From: Hydrogenophaga palleronii_A | Lineage (GTDB): Bacteria; Pseudomonadota; Gammaproteobacteria; Burkholderiales; Burkholderiaceae_C | DNA length: 64,000 bases | NCBI RefSeq assembly: GCF_031457455.1 | Contig: NZ_JAVDWU010000005.1 | Span: 310,001-374,000, forward strand | Reading direction: 5' to 3' | Shown: one piece after another, positions 37,645-44,762 of the stretch | Position numbering within the stretch: position 1 is the first letter of the stretch | Layout: each line of letters starts with the position of its first letter | The notes under the pieces: generated by a model | What the model was told of the DNA's origin: nothing | What the model saw: only the letters and a program-made list of their open reading frames with translations | Database searches by the model: none | Program-made: the position numbers and the translations under genes

Positions 37645-38534
37645 GGCTGTTTCTCACTATGCGTTGCGGTGGAAGGCGGACGAGGCAGCACCTTGGTGGC
37701 CTCGTCTTCGATGACTGGCACGACCATGGTCACCGCTCCGTGCCGGGTGAACATGGTCTGCCGATTGAGCCAGACCACCAGCAATGCAGCCACCACGAAG
37801 AAGCAGGTGTCGTAGGGGTGAGCGTCTGGCCACAGCGGGTTGTTGGCCTGGAAGTGAATCAGCGCCGGCAACAGGATGCTGCCGCGTGAAGTGTTGAACA
37901 AGGGCGTGACGATCACGCTGATGGCGGTGGCGCCGACCAGAAACGGCATGAACGACCAGGCCCCCTGCGGCGTGCCACTCAGGAGAAAGGCGGGGACGTG
38001 CCACACACTCCACACCAGGCCCAGAAGCAGGCCGGCCCACAGTGGCGCCAGATGCCGCTGCAGCAGTGGCAACGCCAACCCGCGCCAGCCAAGCTCCTCC
38101 ACCGGGCCGATCACCAGCGTCAGTGCCAGCGCACCCAGCATCGGCGCCAGGCCATCAAAGGGAAACGGTTCCTGGAAGAGATCGCCTTTCACCGCAGCGC
38201 CCGCATAAAACAGCAGAGGCATACCCAACAGAATGAAGGCCATCCAGGCCGGAGGGCAGCGCCACAACAGCAGCCGCGAGAGATAGCGCCGAACACCGAT
38301 CCAACCCACGTGGTACCCGACGACGACCAGCGCCGCCATCGCCGGTGCATACACCGCCAGGATGAACAAGGGATGGTGACCGGTGAGCGGGCCGAACCAC
38401 CGTGTCATCTGGTTGGGGAGAAAGACAAACAGGGCGATCAAACCCCATGCCCAGCCGAAAGCGATCAGGAGGAAGGGCCACAGCGCCGATGACGGCATGC
38501 GCCTTTGCGCTGCTCGTGCGGAACCGGTTTGCAT
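37632..38534 (-). CDS. CPBP-family intramembrane metalloprotease
   Basis: A 300-aa polytopic membrane protein with the CPBP (Abi/CAAX-like) motifs: EELGWRG (about 136-142, with the Glu-Glu pair), then WHVPAF-type motif VWSVWHVPAFLLSG, and a later HFQANN His/Asn motif. About seven hydrophobic helices. ATG 38534 is preferred; 38558 is possible. It begins the operon with the DUF6920 gene. Substrate unknown. Confidence 0.88.
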   Translation of the reverse strand: MQTGSARAAQRRMPSSALWPFLLIAFGWAWGLIALFVFLPNQMTRWFGPLTGHHPLFILAVYAPAMAALVVVGYHVGWIGVRRYLSRLLLWRCPPAWMAFILLGMPLLFYAGAAVKGDLFQEPFPFDGLAPMLGALALTLVIGPVEELGWRGLALPLLQRHLAPLWAGLLLGLVWSVWHVPAFLLSGTPQGAWSFMPFLVGATAISVIVTPLFNTSRGSILLPALIHFQANNPLWPDAHPYDTCFFVVAALLVVWLNRQTMFTRHGAVTMVVPVIEDEATKVLPRPPSTATHSEKQPWDS

Positions 38535-38609
38535 GACTTGCCTTCGCGTTGTCCACAAACGCTCACATTAGGACATGCGGGAAGGGCCGGGGTTGACGTG
38601 TGTCATGTC

Positions 38610-38699
38610 TCATGCGTCGCCGCTGGCATGTAAGGAAGGGGCAGGTTGGAGGGCAATAACGTTCTTTGCCAGATCGATGCCAACGGATACGATTGCCAT
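38610..38699 (-). pseudogene. remnant of an IS110/IS1111-type transposase N-terminus
   Basis: From the ATG at 38699 the minus strand reads MAIVSVGIDLAKNVIAL, which is the start of the DEDD-type RuvC-like transposase of IS110-family elements (the VGIDLAKN strand carries the first catalytic Asp). Similarity ends after ~17 residues and the frame stops at 38610, so only the 5' end is left. It lies directly upstream of an attC-flanked gene cassette; IS1111-group elements are known to target attC sites. Confidence 0.65.
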
Positions 38700-38818
38700 G
38701 GACTTCCCCTTCCAAAAATAGAGTGAGTTGATGAGAGATCGCACTGCCCATCGTGGCGCTTCGCTGCCGTATCTCGCAACTGCGCGGATCACTCGGGACG
38801 GGAAAGTCCCTTTCATTC

Positions 38819-38825
38819 GTTAGGC
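38819..38825 (+). other. integron core site GTTAGGC at cassette boundary
   Basis: A perfect match to the R' core GTTRRRY that marks the recombination point of an attC or attI site. It precedes the GNAT gene by 18 bp. The left half of the site cannot be recognised; it abuts the IS110-type remnant region. Confidence 0.5.
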
Positions 38826-38843
38826 GTCACCAATTCACCATCT

Positions 38844-39359
38844 ATGCGAGTACAGCTACTACGTGAAGATCAGCACGAGTCGATGATCGATCTTCTTGCC
38901 GATATTCACGCCTACTACACAGAGGGGGCAGCGATCTCCCGAGAAGTAATTCGAGAGCACCTGGTTGAAAACTTGTTGTCGCCGAGTTCACCGCATCAAT
39001 TGGTGGTTTGCTCTCTCGATCACGGCATCGTCATAGGGTTCGCTGCAATCACAATGGTTTACTCGCTGGTTGACTTCGCCCCTGAAAAGCGCAAACACTG
39101 CCAATTGAAAGAGTTGTACGTCCGATCATCGATGCGAAGTAAAGGGGCCGGGCGATCGTTGATGTCTTGGGTAGCGCGTCATGCTGCGGAGAACGGGTGC
39201 CACCGGATCGACTGGCCAGTAAAGGCATCGAATGCGAAGGGCATTGCTTTCTACAAAGGCGTTGGCGCGGAGCAGGTGGTTGAGCGGCTCAGCTTTAGGC
39301 TTTCAGAGCAAAAGTTGAGAGAGCTCGCATTGCAGTGCCCAGCAGCCAGTGACGCCTAG
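38844..39359 (+). CDS. GNAT-family N-acetyltransferase (cassette gene)
   Basis: A 171-aa acetyl-CoA-dependent acyltransferase. The core has LKELYVRSSMRSKGAGRSLMSWV (acetyl-CoA-binding motif A, about 92-114, with R-x2-G-x-G variant RSKGAGRS) and IDWPVKASNAKGIAFYKGVGAE. The substrate is unknown. Base composition is visibly less GC-rich than the neighbouring genes. Its stop codon TAG lies inside the R'' core of the attC site that follows, a hallmark of integron gene cassettes. Confidence 0.88.
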   Translation: MRVQLLREDQHESMIDLLADIHAYYTEGAAISREVIREHLVENLLSPSSPHQLVVCSLDHGIVIGFAAITMVYSLVDFAPEKRKHCQLKELYVRSSMRSKGAGRSLMSWVARHAAENGCHRIDWPVKASNAKGIAFYKGVGAEQVVERLSFRLSEQKLRELALQCPAASDA

Positions 39360-39425
39360 CCCTTCCAACGGGAGGAACGTCCAAGGGCTACCGCCCTTGG
39401 ACGTTCCTCATGTCAAACGCTAGCC
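39354..39425 (+). repeat. degenerate integron attC site 1 (72 bp)
   Basis: R'' GCCTAGC (39354) and R' GCTAGCC (39419) enclose a long imperfect palindrome. The central stem is GAGGAACGTCCAAGGGC paired with GCCCTTGGACGTTCCTC, 17 bp perfect, with a TACC loop. CCTTCCA near the left core and GTCAAAC near the right core match site 3 in this window. Confidence 0.75.
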
Positions 39426-39492
39426 GCTCCGAGGTACTCTTCGCCAAGCGACAGTTCATTGGTCACCCTCAATTAGGAGTAGACGCGCCGCC

Positions 39493-40074
39493 ATGGGACT
39501 CTTGATCTTCAGTATCAATGTCACCTTGGACGGCTGCGTCGACCATCAGGAAGGAGTCGCGGACGACGAGACACATGCCTTCTTCACCCGCCTCATGGAC
39601 GAGAGCGGGGCGATGCTGTGGGGCCGTGTCACCTACGAGATGATGGAGAGCCACTGGCCAGCGGTCGCCCGCGGCGACGCGGAGGCACCGCCGGCGATGC
39701 GCGAGTGGGCGGTCAAGCTGGAGGCCAAGCCAAAGTACGTGGTTCCCGCGACGCGAAAGGACCTCCCGTGGACCAACAGCCACCACATCGCCGGCGACCT
39801 GCGCGCGGGCGTGCAGAAGCTGAAGGACGCGACGCCTGCCGGCGTGCTTCTCGGTAGCGGCAAGCTCGCGACCGAGCTGGACCGGCTGGATCTGATCGAC
39901 GAGTACAAACTGCTCGTCCACCCCAGGATCGCCGGCCATGGCCCGACGCTGTACCAGAGCGGGCTGCCCAGCCGCGACGGCTCGAACTTGTTTCGGCGAA
40001 GCCGCTCCGCTGCGGCGCGGTCGCCATGCACTACCGGCGCGCGCGCTGACTCGGAGATGGGTCGTGTTGCCTGA
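39493..40074 (+). CDS. RibD C-terminal/dihydrofolate reductase-like protein, frameshifted at the 3' end
   Basis: An NADPH-dependent reductase-fold protein (RibD_C/DHFR superfamily) starting MGLLIFSINVTLDGCVDHQEG. LWGRVTYEMM and AGVLLGSGKLATELDRLDLIDEY are family motifs. The frame is normal to LPS (39972), then shifts. In the next frame, from 39975, the expected C-terminus RRLELVSAKPLRCGAVAMHY is intact and stops at 40049. One base appears to be missing between 39972 and 39973, replacing ~25 residues with an unrelated tail ending 40074. Sequence error or real mutation cannot be told apart here. Confidence 0.8.
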   Translation: MGLLIFSINVTLDGCVDHQEGVADDETHAFFTRLMDESGAMLWGRVTYEMMESHWPAVARGDAEAPPAMREWAVKLEAKPKYVVPATRKDLPWTNSHHIAGDLRAGVQKLKDATPAGVLLGSGKLATELDRLDLIDEYKLLVHPRIAGHGPTLYQSGLPSRDGSNLFRRSRSAAARSPCTTGARADSEMGRVA

Positions 40075-40137
40075 CAGCGCGCTGCATTCGGAAGGGCCTC
40101 GTGTTCCTTGGCCTGCCGGTGAGCGCGGATGTCAGGC
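40069..40137 (+). repeat. degenerate integron attC site 2 (69 bp)
   Basis: R'' GCCTGAC (40069) and R' GTCAGGC (40131) are exact inverted complements. Inside them GCGCGCT pairs with AGCGCGG, offset by unequal unpaired bases as in real attC sites. It starts 20 bp after the unshifted stop (40049) of the reductase gene. Confidence 0.65.
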
Positions 40138-40176
40138 GCCGCCAAGTCGGTATGCCGTCAAATACAGGAGAACGCC

Positions 40177-40608
40177 TTGCCAGCAAACCGAATGTCAAAG
40201 TTCGAAGTCTTTATCGGGGTATGGAACACGACTGGCGAAGTGCTTGAAACGCAAACCAGTCCGGCGGGCACCCTGTCTGCAACGGACACCTACCAATGGC
40301 TTCCGGGAAAGCACTTCATCGTTCATAGCGTGGATGCCCGCTTTGATGGACAACCCGCGAGATCCATGGAAGTATTGGGATTCGATAGCACCAAGCAGCA
40401 GCACTTCGCCAGGTCGTATGACGATCAAGGTTCAACTGAAGCCTTTGTACTGGAACTCAAAGGGCGTCGCTTCAGCATCGAGGGAAAAACAGTCCGATTC
40501 AACGGGAGGTTTGACGCTGAGAAAAATTGCCTCACGGGGTTGTGGGAGCTCAAGGCAGGCAAAGCAGGTTGGCAGCCCTGGATCAAGCTCAAACTGGTTC
40601 GAGCATGA
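40177..40608 (+). CDS. DUF1579-like protein (cassette gene), 143 aa
   Basis: A single beta-rich domain of about 140 residues with KFEVFIGVWNTTGEVL, WLPGKHFIVHSVDAR and MEVLGFDSTKQQHFARSYDDQG, resembling DUF1579 and related lipocalin-like proteins of unknown function. A TTG start at 40177 is chosen because AGGAG lies exactly 6 bp before it; the first ATG is at 40192. Sits between attC-like sites 2 and 3. No signal peptide. Confidence 0.75.
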   Translation: MPANRMSKFEVFIGVWNTTGEVLETQTSPAGTLSATDTYQWLPGKHFIVHSVDARFDGQPARSMEVLGFDSTKQQHFARSYDDQGSTEAFVLELKGRRFSIEGKTVRFNGRFDAEKNCLTGLWELKAGKAGWQPWIKLKLVRA

Positions 40609-40633
40609 ATAGCGGGGTTCGGGCAACATCGGC

Positions 40634-40703
40634 CCCTGATCCTTCCACCGAGAGGGCGTCCAAGGGCTGTGTCGCGCGGCCTCCCGCAGGTCAAACATCA
40701 GGC
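40634..40703 (+). repeat. degenerate integron attC site 3 (70 bp)
   Basis: CCCTGAT (40634) and ATCAGGC (40697) form the outer pair. The interior CCTTCCACCGAGAGGGCG, then TCCAAGGGCT, and the right-hand GTCAAAC align with site 1. It begins 25 bp after the DUF1579-like gene stop. Confidence 0.7.
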
Positions 40704-40712
40704 TCCACCACC

Positions 40713-41114
40713 ATGCGCAACATATCACCAACCTTCATCGCGGCTGTGGCTCTCTTGGGCGCCGTCTCTGCAGTCGAGGCTGCACCGATGAACAAATGTG
40801 TCGTGGACGGCACTGTCACGTATCAACAGGCTCCCTGCCCTTCGAATCAGGTTCGAAAAGATCCCACGATCGAAGAACTGAACGCCGCGGAGAAGAAGCG
40901 ACGTCCTGCTGCCGCTCCCGCTGCGGCGGCCCCCAGGGAAGCTGCTCGTTCGCCAACTGCCGCGTCCAGCGGCTTCAGCTGTGATGGACGGCAGCACTGC
41001 TCTCAAATGAGGTCATGCAAAGAGGCCCACTACTTCCTCGCCAATTGTCCCGACGTCAAGATGGACGGTGACAGGGATGGGATTCCTTGCGAGGAACAAT
41101 GGTGCTCTCGCTAG
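40713..41114 (+). CDS. secreted protein with DUF4124-like and excalibur domains, 133 aa
   Basis: A signal peptide (about 1-24, ending VEAAP) is followed by a CVVDGTVTYQQAPCP motif (about 28-42), typical of DUF4124-like N-termini. An Ala/Pro/Lys-rich linker leads to an excalibur-type C-terminal domain with paired cysteines (FSCDGRQHCSQMRSC) and a calcium-loop motif DGDRDGIPCE (about 119-128). Probably periplasmic, Ca2+-binding. It begins 9 bp after attC site 3. Confidence 0.85.
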   Translation: MRNISPTFIAAVALLGAVSAVEAAPMNKCVVDGTVTYQQAPCPSNQVRKDPTIEELNAAEKKRRPAAAPAAAAPREAARSPTAASSGFSCDGRQHCSQMRSCKEAHYFLANCPDVKMDGDRDGIPCEEQWCSR

Positions 41115-41134
41115 CACCAACTTCAGGAAGCCTC

Positions 41135-41563
41135 ATGCTCACAGGCGCTCAAGCTCTCATCATCGGTGCATTGCTCAGTGCGGTGGCTGCCGCAGCACAT
41201 CTGGTTTGCATCTTCGCAGGAGCACCGGCATACCGGCTCATGGGTGCTGGTGAGCGCATGGCCCGTGCCGTTGAGGCCGGCAAGCTTCGCCCCACGCTGG
41301 TCACGCTGGCCATCTCTGGCGTGTTGTTGATCTGGTCGGCTTATGCGCTCTCCGGGGCCGGCGTCATTGATCTTCTTCCCCTTACCAAGCTGGCGCTGGT
41401 TCTCATCTGCGCCATCTATCTCGCCAGAGCGGTTGCCTTTCCTTTACTCAAGCCAGCATTCCCGGAGAACTCAAACACCTTCTGGTGGGTTTCATCTGGT
41501 ATCTGCGGCTGCATTGGCTTGGTGCACGCCTATGGTCTCATTGCCTTGTGGCGCGATCTTTGA
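41135..41563 (+). CDS. four-helix integral membrane protein, 142 aa
   Basis: Four hydrophobic helices (about 6-28, 52-72, 78-98, 115-138). There is a GAGERMARAVEAGKLRP cytoplasmic loop. ATG 41135 has AGGAAG 4 bp upstream; an ATG at 41099 would overlap the previous gene. Uncharacterised inner-membrane family; no catalytic motif. 20-bp gaps to both neighbours suggest co-transcription with them. Confidence 0.75.
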   Translation: MLTGAQALIIGALLSAVAAAAHLVCIFAGAPAYRLMGAGERMARAVEAGKLRPTLVTLAISGVLLIWSAYALSGAGVIDLLPLTKLALVLICAIYLARAVAFPLLKPAFPENSNTFWWVSSGICGCIGLVHAYGLIALWRDL

Positions 41564-41583
41564 TACCTGACGGAGCAGATGTC

Positions 41584-41898
41584 ATGCTCCCTGAGCTACA
41601 GGCAATCGATCATGTCCATGTCTATGTCCCGGACCGAGACAAGGCGGAAAGCTGGTACAGCAAGGTTCTCGGCTTGTTCCGATGCGAGGCACTTGCGTTC
41701 TGGGCCAAAGACGGCGGGCCGCTGACCCTTCAGAACGGGTCAGGCAGCGTGCATCTCGCGCTGTTCGAACGACACGCGCAGCCCTGTCGATCGACTGTCG
41801 CACTTCGGGTGGGTGTGGTCGAGTACCTGTCGTGGACGGCTCACCTCGAGCGGCAGCTGCCGCAGGCAGCGCACACTCACACACCGCGATCTCCGTGA
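41584..41898 (+). pseudogene. truncated VOC-family (glyoxalase-like) gene
   Basis: Starts as a normal VOC protein (AIDHVHVYVPDRDKAESWYSKVLGL, with first metal His near 10; then SVHLALFER near 60). It stops at 104 aa after VEYLSWTAHLERQLPQ, before the last strands and the final metal Glu. In another frame, HTAISVS just past this point resembles VOC sequence and runs into the start of the next gene. The 3' end seems to have been lost by a deletion or frameshift. Probably non-functional. Confidence 0.6.
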
Positions 41899-41900
41899 GC

Positions 41901-42380
41901 ATGAAGCCCGACCTCGCTGCCACCTTGCGGTCGCTGCTTCTTGAGCAACAGACGGCCGCACTGGCCACCCTCCACAAGGGTGAACCAGCGCTCTCCATGG
42001 TGCCTTACGCCCTTTTGCCAGAGGGCCAAGGTTTCGTCATTCACGTCAGCCGCCTCGCCGTGCACACAGCAGACATGCTGGCCAACCCAGCCGTGAGCCT
42101 GCTCGTGGTTGCACCCGCAGGCTCAGCGGCATCGCCACAGGAGCTGGTACGCGCCAGTGTGCAGGGCTGGGCCAGGCAGTTACCGCCTGAGTCTGCTGAG
42201 TACGCAAACGCCAAAGCGCTCTACGTGGCCCGGTTTCCCGCCAGCGAGCAGACATTCTCGTTCTCTGACTTCAAACTTTTCGTCATCGAACCACGCTCCG
42301 TTCGGTTTGTTGGCGGCTTTGCGCGCGCCACTTCCATTCTGGCCGGTGAGTTCGTGTCTATCATGAAGGGCGCGGAGTGA
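41901..42380 (+). CDS. pyridoxamine 5'-phosphate oxidase/HugZ-like flavin- or heme-binding protein
   Basis: A 159-aa split-barrel protein: LLLEQQTAALATLHKGEPALSMVPYAL, HVSRLAVHTADMLANPAVSLLVV, and FKLFVIEPRSVRFVGGFARA are typical of the PNPOx-like/HugZ family, whose members bind FMN, F420 or heme. The full HugZ C-terminal domain is absent. ATG 41901 follows the truncated VOC frame with GTGAGC just before it. Function within the family cannot be fixed. Confidence 0.82.
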   Translation: MKPDLAATLRSLLLEQQTAALATLHKGEPALSMVPYALLPEGQGFVIHVSRLAVHTADMLANPAVSLLVVAPAGSAASPQELVRASVQGWARQLPPESAEYANAKALYVARFPASEQTFSFSDFKLFVIEPRSVRFVGGFARATSILAGEFVSIMKGAE

Positions 42381-42483
42381 GGAGCGCGAAGCCAAGGCCC
42401 GCAGCTCGATCTGCCCACCACCGCCATATCGTCTCACCGGTTCTGAACGCCCAACTCATGATGGGTTAATCACTCTACAAGTC

Positions 42484-42963
42484 ATGCCAACCGAACCGAA
42501 ACGCGAAAAGAACTGGAAGCACCTCTACACGAGGTCAGTCAAGCTCGCCCGCGCAAGGCAACTCGGGGTCGAATACCCGCGGGTCACTGAAGCCCAACTC
42601 ACGCAGGAGCCAGAGGACTTGCCGAAGCCAAGTCAAACAAATGTCCTGTTCGTCTGTAGCCGAAATCAATGGCGCAGCCCGACAGCAGAGCAGGTTTGGC
42701 GGAAACACCCCGCTCTGTCCGTCCGCTCAGAGGGAACCAGCCCGAATGCAAGACACCGCGTCTCTGTAAACGATCTGCATTGGGCACAGGTCATCTTCGT
42801 TATGGAAGAGAAGCACAAATCCCGCCTGCTCGCCGAATACAGGCGAGTGATCGAGAACAAGACAATTCACGTTCTCGATATTCCGGACGATTACAAGTAC
42901 ATGGCGCCTGAGTTGGTTGACCTGCTTCGCGATTCTGTAGGAGCCATTCTTCGCCTTGAATAG
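42484..42963 (+). CDS. low-molecular-weight protein tyrosine phosphatase-like protein (COG4551 type)
   Basis: A 159-aa protein with the phosphate-binding loop VLFVCSRNQWRSPTAE, a C-x5-R-S motif (Cys near 58, Arg near 64). The later aspartate motif is LDIPDDYKYMAPELVDLL. A ~50-residue basic N-terminal extension precedes the catalytic domain. It may act on phosphotyrosine or on arsenate; the neighbours do not decide. Moderately lower GC than flanking chromosomal genes. Probably still part of the accessory island. Confidence 0.82.
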   Translation: MPTEPKREKNWKHLYTRSVKLARARQLGVEYPRVTEAQLTQEPEDLPKPSQTNVLFVCSRNQWRSPTAEQVWRKHPALSVRSEGTSPNARHRVSVNDLHWAQVIFVMEEKHKSRLLAEYRRVIENKTIHVLDIPDDYKYMAPELVDLLRDSVGAILRLE

Positions 42964-43019
42964 CCGTCACGACACTGGTTGGTGTAGATAAGTCCCAGGC
43001 GTTTCTCTGAAGAGGGACG

Positions 43020-43044
43020 CGGGCGCCGTAGCCTGCGGTGCCCG
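43020..43044. terminator. bidirectional hairpin between convergent genes
   Basis: CGGGCGCCG and CGGTGCCCG form a 9-bp stem (one G-U) with a 7-nt loop between the convergent phosphatase and 3-hydroxybutyrate dehydrogenase genes. No U-tract on either side. Confidence 0.4.
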
Positions 43045-43088
43045 GGATATCGTGGATGCTCATCGCGCAGTGTTGGGTACCACCTCAA

Positions 43089-43898
43089 TCACTGCGCTGT
43101 CCACCCCCCGTCGATGGGAATGGCCGCGCCGGTGAGGTTGTGGGCCGCCGGGTCACAGAGCCAGACCAGGGTGCGGGCAATTTCTTCAGGCAGGGATGTG
43201 CGGCCGGTGGGTTGTTTTTCCTTCAGCAGGTCGCGGATGCCAGCCTCACGGTCGCCGCCGAACTGTTCAGCGCGGGCGAGGATTTGTGGTTCGATGATGG
43301 CGGTTTCGGTCCAGCCTGGGCAGATGCAGTTGGCGGTCACGCCGCCGCTGGCGCGGCTCCCGGCCTGCGCGGCCTCCAGTGCCGCCACGCGCGTGAGTCC
43401 CACCAGGCCAAACTTGGCCGCCACATAGGGCGCCTTGTTCACTGACGCCACCAGCCCGTGCACGGATGCGATGTTGATGATGCGGCCGTAGCCCCGCTCA
43501 ACCATGCCGGGCAGGGCCAGGCGCATGGTGTCGAAAGCGGCCGAGAGGTTGATGGCCAGGATGGCGTCCCAGCGGGCGCGCGGCATGTCCTGCAGGGCGG
43601 CCGTGTGCTGGATGCCGGCGTTGTTGACCAGAATGTCGAGCGGGCCAGTGGCCAGCACTTCTTCCATCATGCGGGCCACCTGCGCCGGGTCGGCCAGGTC
43701 GTGCGAGAGCGACACCACGGGCTGGGCCGTGATGGCACTGAGGGCTTCACGGGCAGCGGCGTGCACGGCGTCGTCGGGTAGGCCATGCAGCACCACCTGG
43801 GCACCGGCGCGTGCCAGCTCCTGTGCCATGGCCAGGCCAATGCCTTGCACCGAACCGGTGACCAGGGCGCGACGGTTGTGCAGGGGAGGGGTTGTCAT
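43089..43898 (-). CDS. 3-hydroxybutyrate dehydrogenase (SDR)
   Basis: NAD-dependent interconversion of D-3-hydroxybutyrate and acetoacetate, part of PHB/ketone-body turnover. The 269-aa classical SDR shows TGSVQGIGLAMA, LVNNAGIQH, the catalytic Ser in IINIASVHGL and YVAAK. The GGVTANCICPGWTETAI stretch and the insertion before LLKEKQPTGR are typical of 3-hydroxybutyrate dehydrogenases. AGGAG lies 9 bp before the ATG. Divergent from a PAS-LuxR regulator, which may control it. Confidence 0.88.
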   Translation of the reverse strand: MTTPPLHNRRALVTGSVQGIGLAMAQELARAGAQVVLHGLPDDAVHAAAREALSAITAQPVVSLSHDLADPAQVARMMEEVLATGPLDILVNNAGIQHTAALQDMPRARWDAILAINLSAAFDTMRLALPGMVERGYGRIINIASVHGLVASVNKAPYVAAKFGLVGLTRVAALEAAQAGSRASGGVTANCICPGWTETAIIEPQILARAEQFGGDREAGIRDLLKEKQPTGRTSLPEEIARTLVWLCDPAAHNLTGAAIPIDGGWTAQ

Positions 43899-44017
43899 GG
43901 GGTAAAGCTCCTGAGGTGGGGTTGGGAATGTTGAGGGGGGAAGGCGAGCGGCGGCCGACCTGTCAAGAGAGTCTTCACGCTCACAGGCATCTGGCCTCGC
44001 CGCCACAATGCGGGGCC

Positions 44018-44590
44018 ATGCCCCATACCGTGACCGAAACCGAATCGCTGCAAGCGATGCAGATGGCTTTTGACCTGGCGCCGGTGGGGCTGTGTGTGTC
44101 CCGCCACCGCGTGGTGGTGTTCTGCAACGACGTGTTTGCGAGGCAGTTCGGGTACGAGGTGCCGGATCTGCTGGGCGCACCGTTTGCGATGCTGTACCCC
44201 ACGCCGGACGAGTTCGCCAACATTGGCGAACAGGGCGAGGCCGTGATGCGCGAGACCGGCTTGTACAGTGACGAGCGCATCATGCGGCGGCGCGACGGCT
44301 CCTTGTTCTGGTGCCACGCGTCGGGCCGGGCCAGCGACCGCGCCGACCCGTTTGCCTGTGCGGTGTGGATGTTTGAAGACATCTCGCAGCGCCGACCGGT
44401 GACCACGCCACTGACCCCGCGCGAGCGCGAGGTGGCCAAGCACCTGGTGGCAGGGCTCACCAGCAAGCAGATCGCACGCGTGCTGGACCTCAGCCCACGC
44501 ACGGTGGAGGCCCACCGCGCGCGCCTGATGACGAAGCACAAGGCGGCCACGCAGGGTGAGTTGGTGGCGAAGCTGCTGGGGCATGTCTGA
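44018..44590 (+). CDS. PAS-LuxR transcriptional regulator
   Basis: A 190-aa regulator. An N-terminal PAS domain (about 10-125: FDLAPVGLCVSRHRVVVFCNDVF, then ERIMRRRDGSLFWCHASG) and a C-terminal LuxR-type HTH (about 132-178: LTPREREVAKHLVAGLTSKQIA). No receiver domain, so it is sensed through PAS rather than phosphorylation. The start is taken as ATG 44018; an upstream extension would overlap the divergent promoter region. It probably regulates the divergent dehydrogenase (inference). Confidence 0.88.
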   Translation: MPHTVTETESLQAMQMAFDLAPVGLCVSRHRVVVFCNDVFARQFGYEVPDLLGAPFAMLYPTPDEFANIGEQGEAVMRETGLYSDERIMRRRDGSLFWCHASGRASDRADPFACAVWMFEDISQRRPVTTPLTPREREVAKHLVAGLTSKQIARVLDLSPRTVEAHRARLMTKHKAATQGELVAKLLGHV

Positions 44591-44645
44591 GGCTGGTTCA
44601 TGGGCATGTAGCCGGTGTGCGCGACACAACAAACGGAAGATCCCC

Positions 44646-44750
44646 CGACCAGGGGCGACAAGGGTCCGGCTCCGCCGGCCCAAGGCGCCGTCCCCTTCCA
44701 AGCCGAAGGCACCAGAGAGGGGGAAGACGCGTAAGCGGCGCAGGGGGTGA
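44646..44750 (-). repeat. dispersed 3'-end repeat, copy after binding-protein gene
   Basis: A more diverged copy: GGGTCCGGC-TCC-GCCGGCCC hairpin, C-tract, GCCGAAGGC insert, GAGAGGGGG, and AAGCGGCGCAGGGGG tail 12 bp from the stop of the leftward binding-protein gene. The outer stem is poorly kept. Confidence 0.75.
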
Positions 44751-44762
44751 TTCTTTACCTCT

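Noticed and set aside
42440..42475. GCCCAAC...GTTAATC considered as a fourth attC site before the phosphatase gene
   Set aside because: The two cores are only about 7 bp apart, with no room for the attC interior, and the right core does not fit GTTRRRY.
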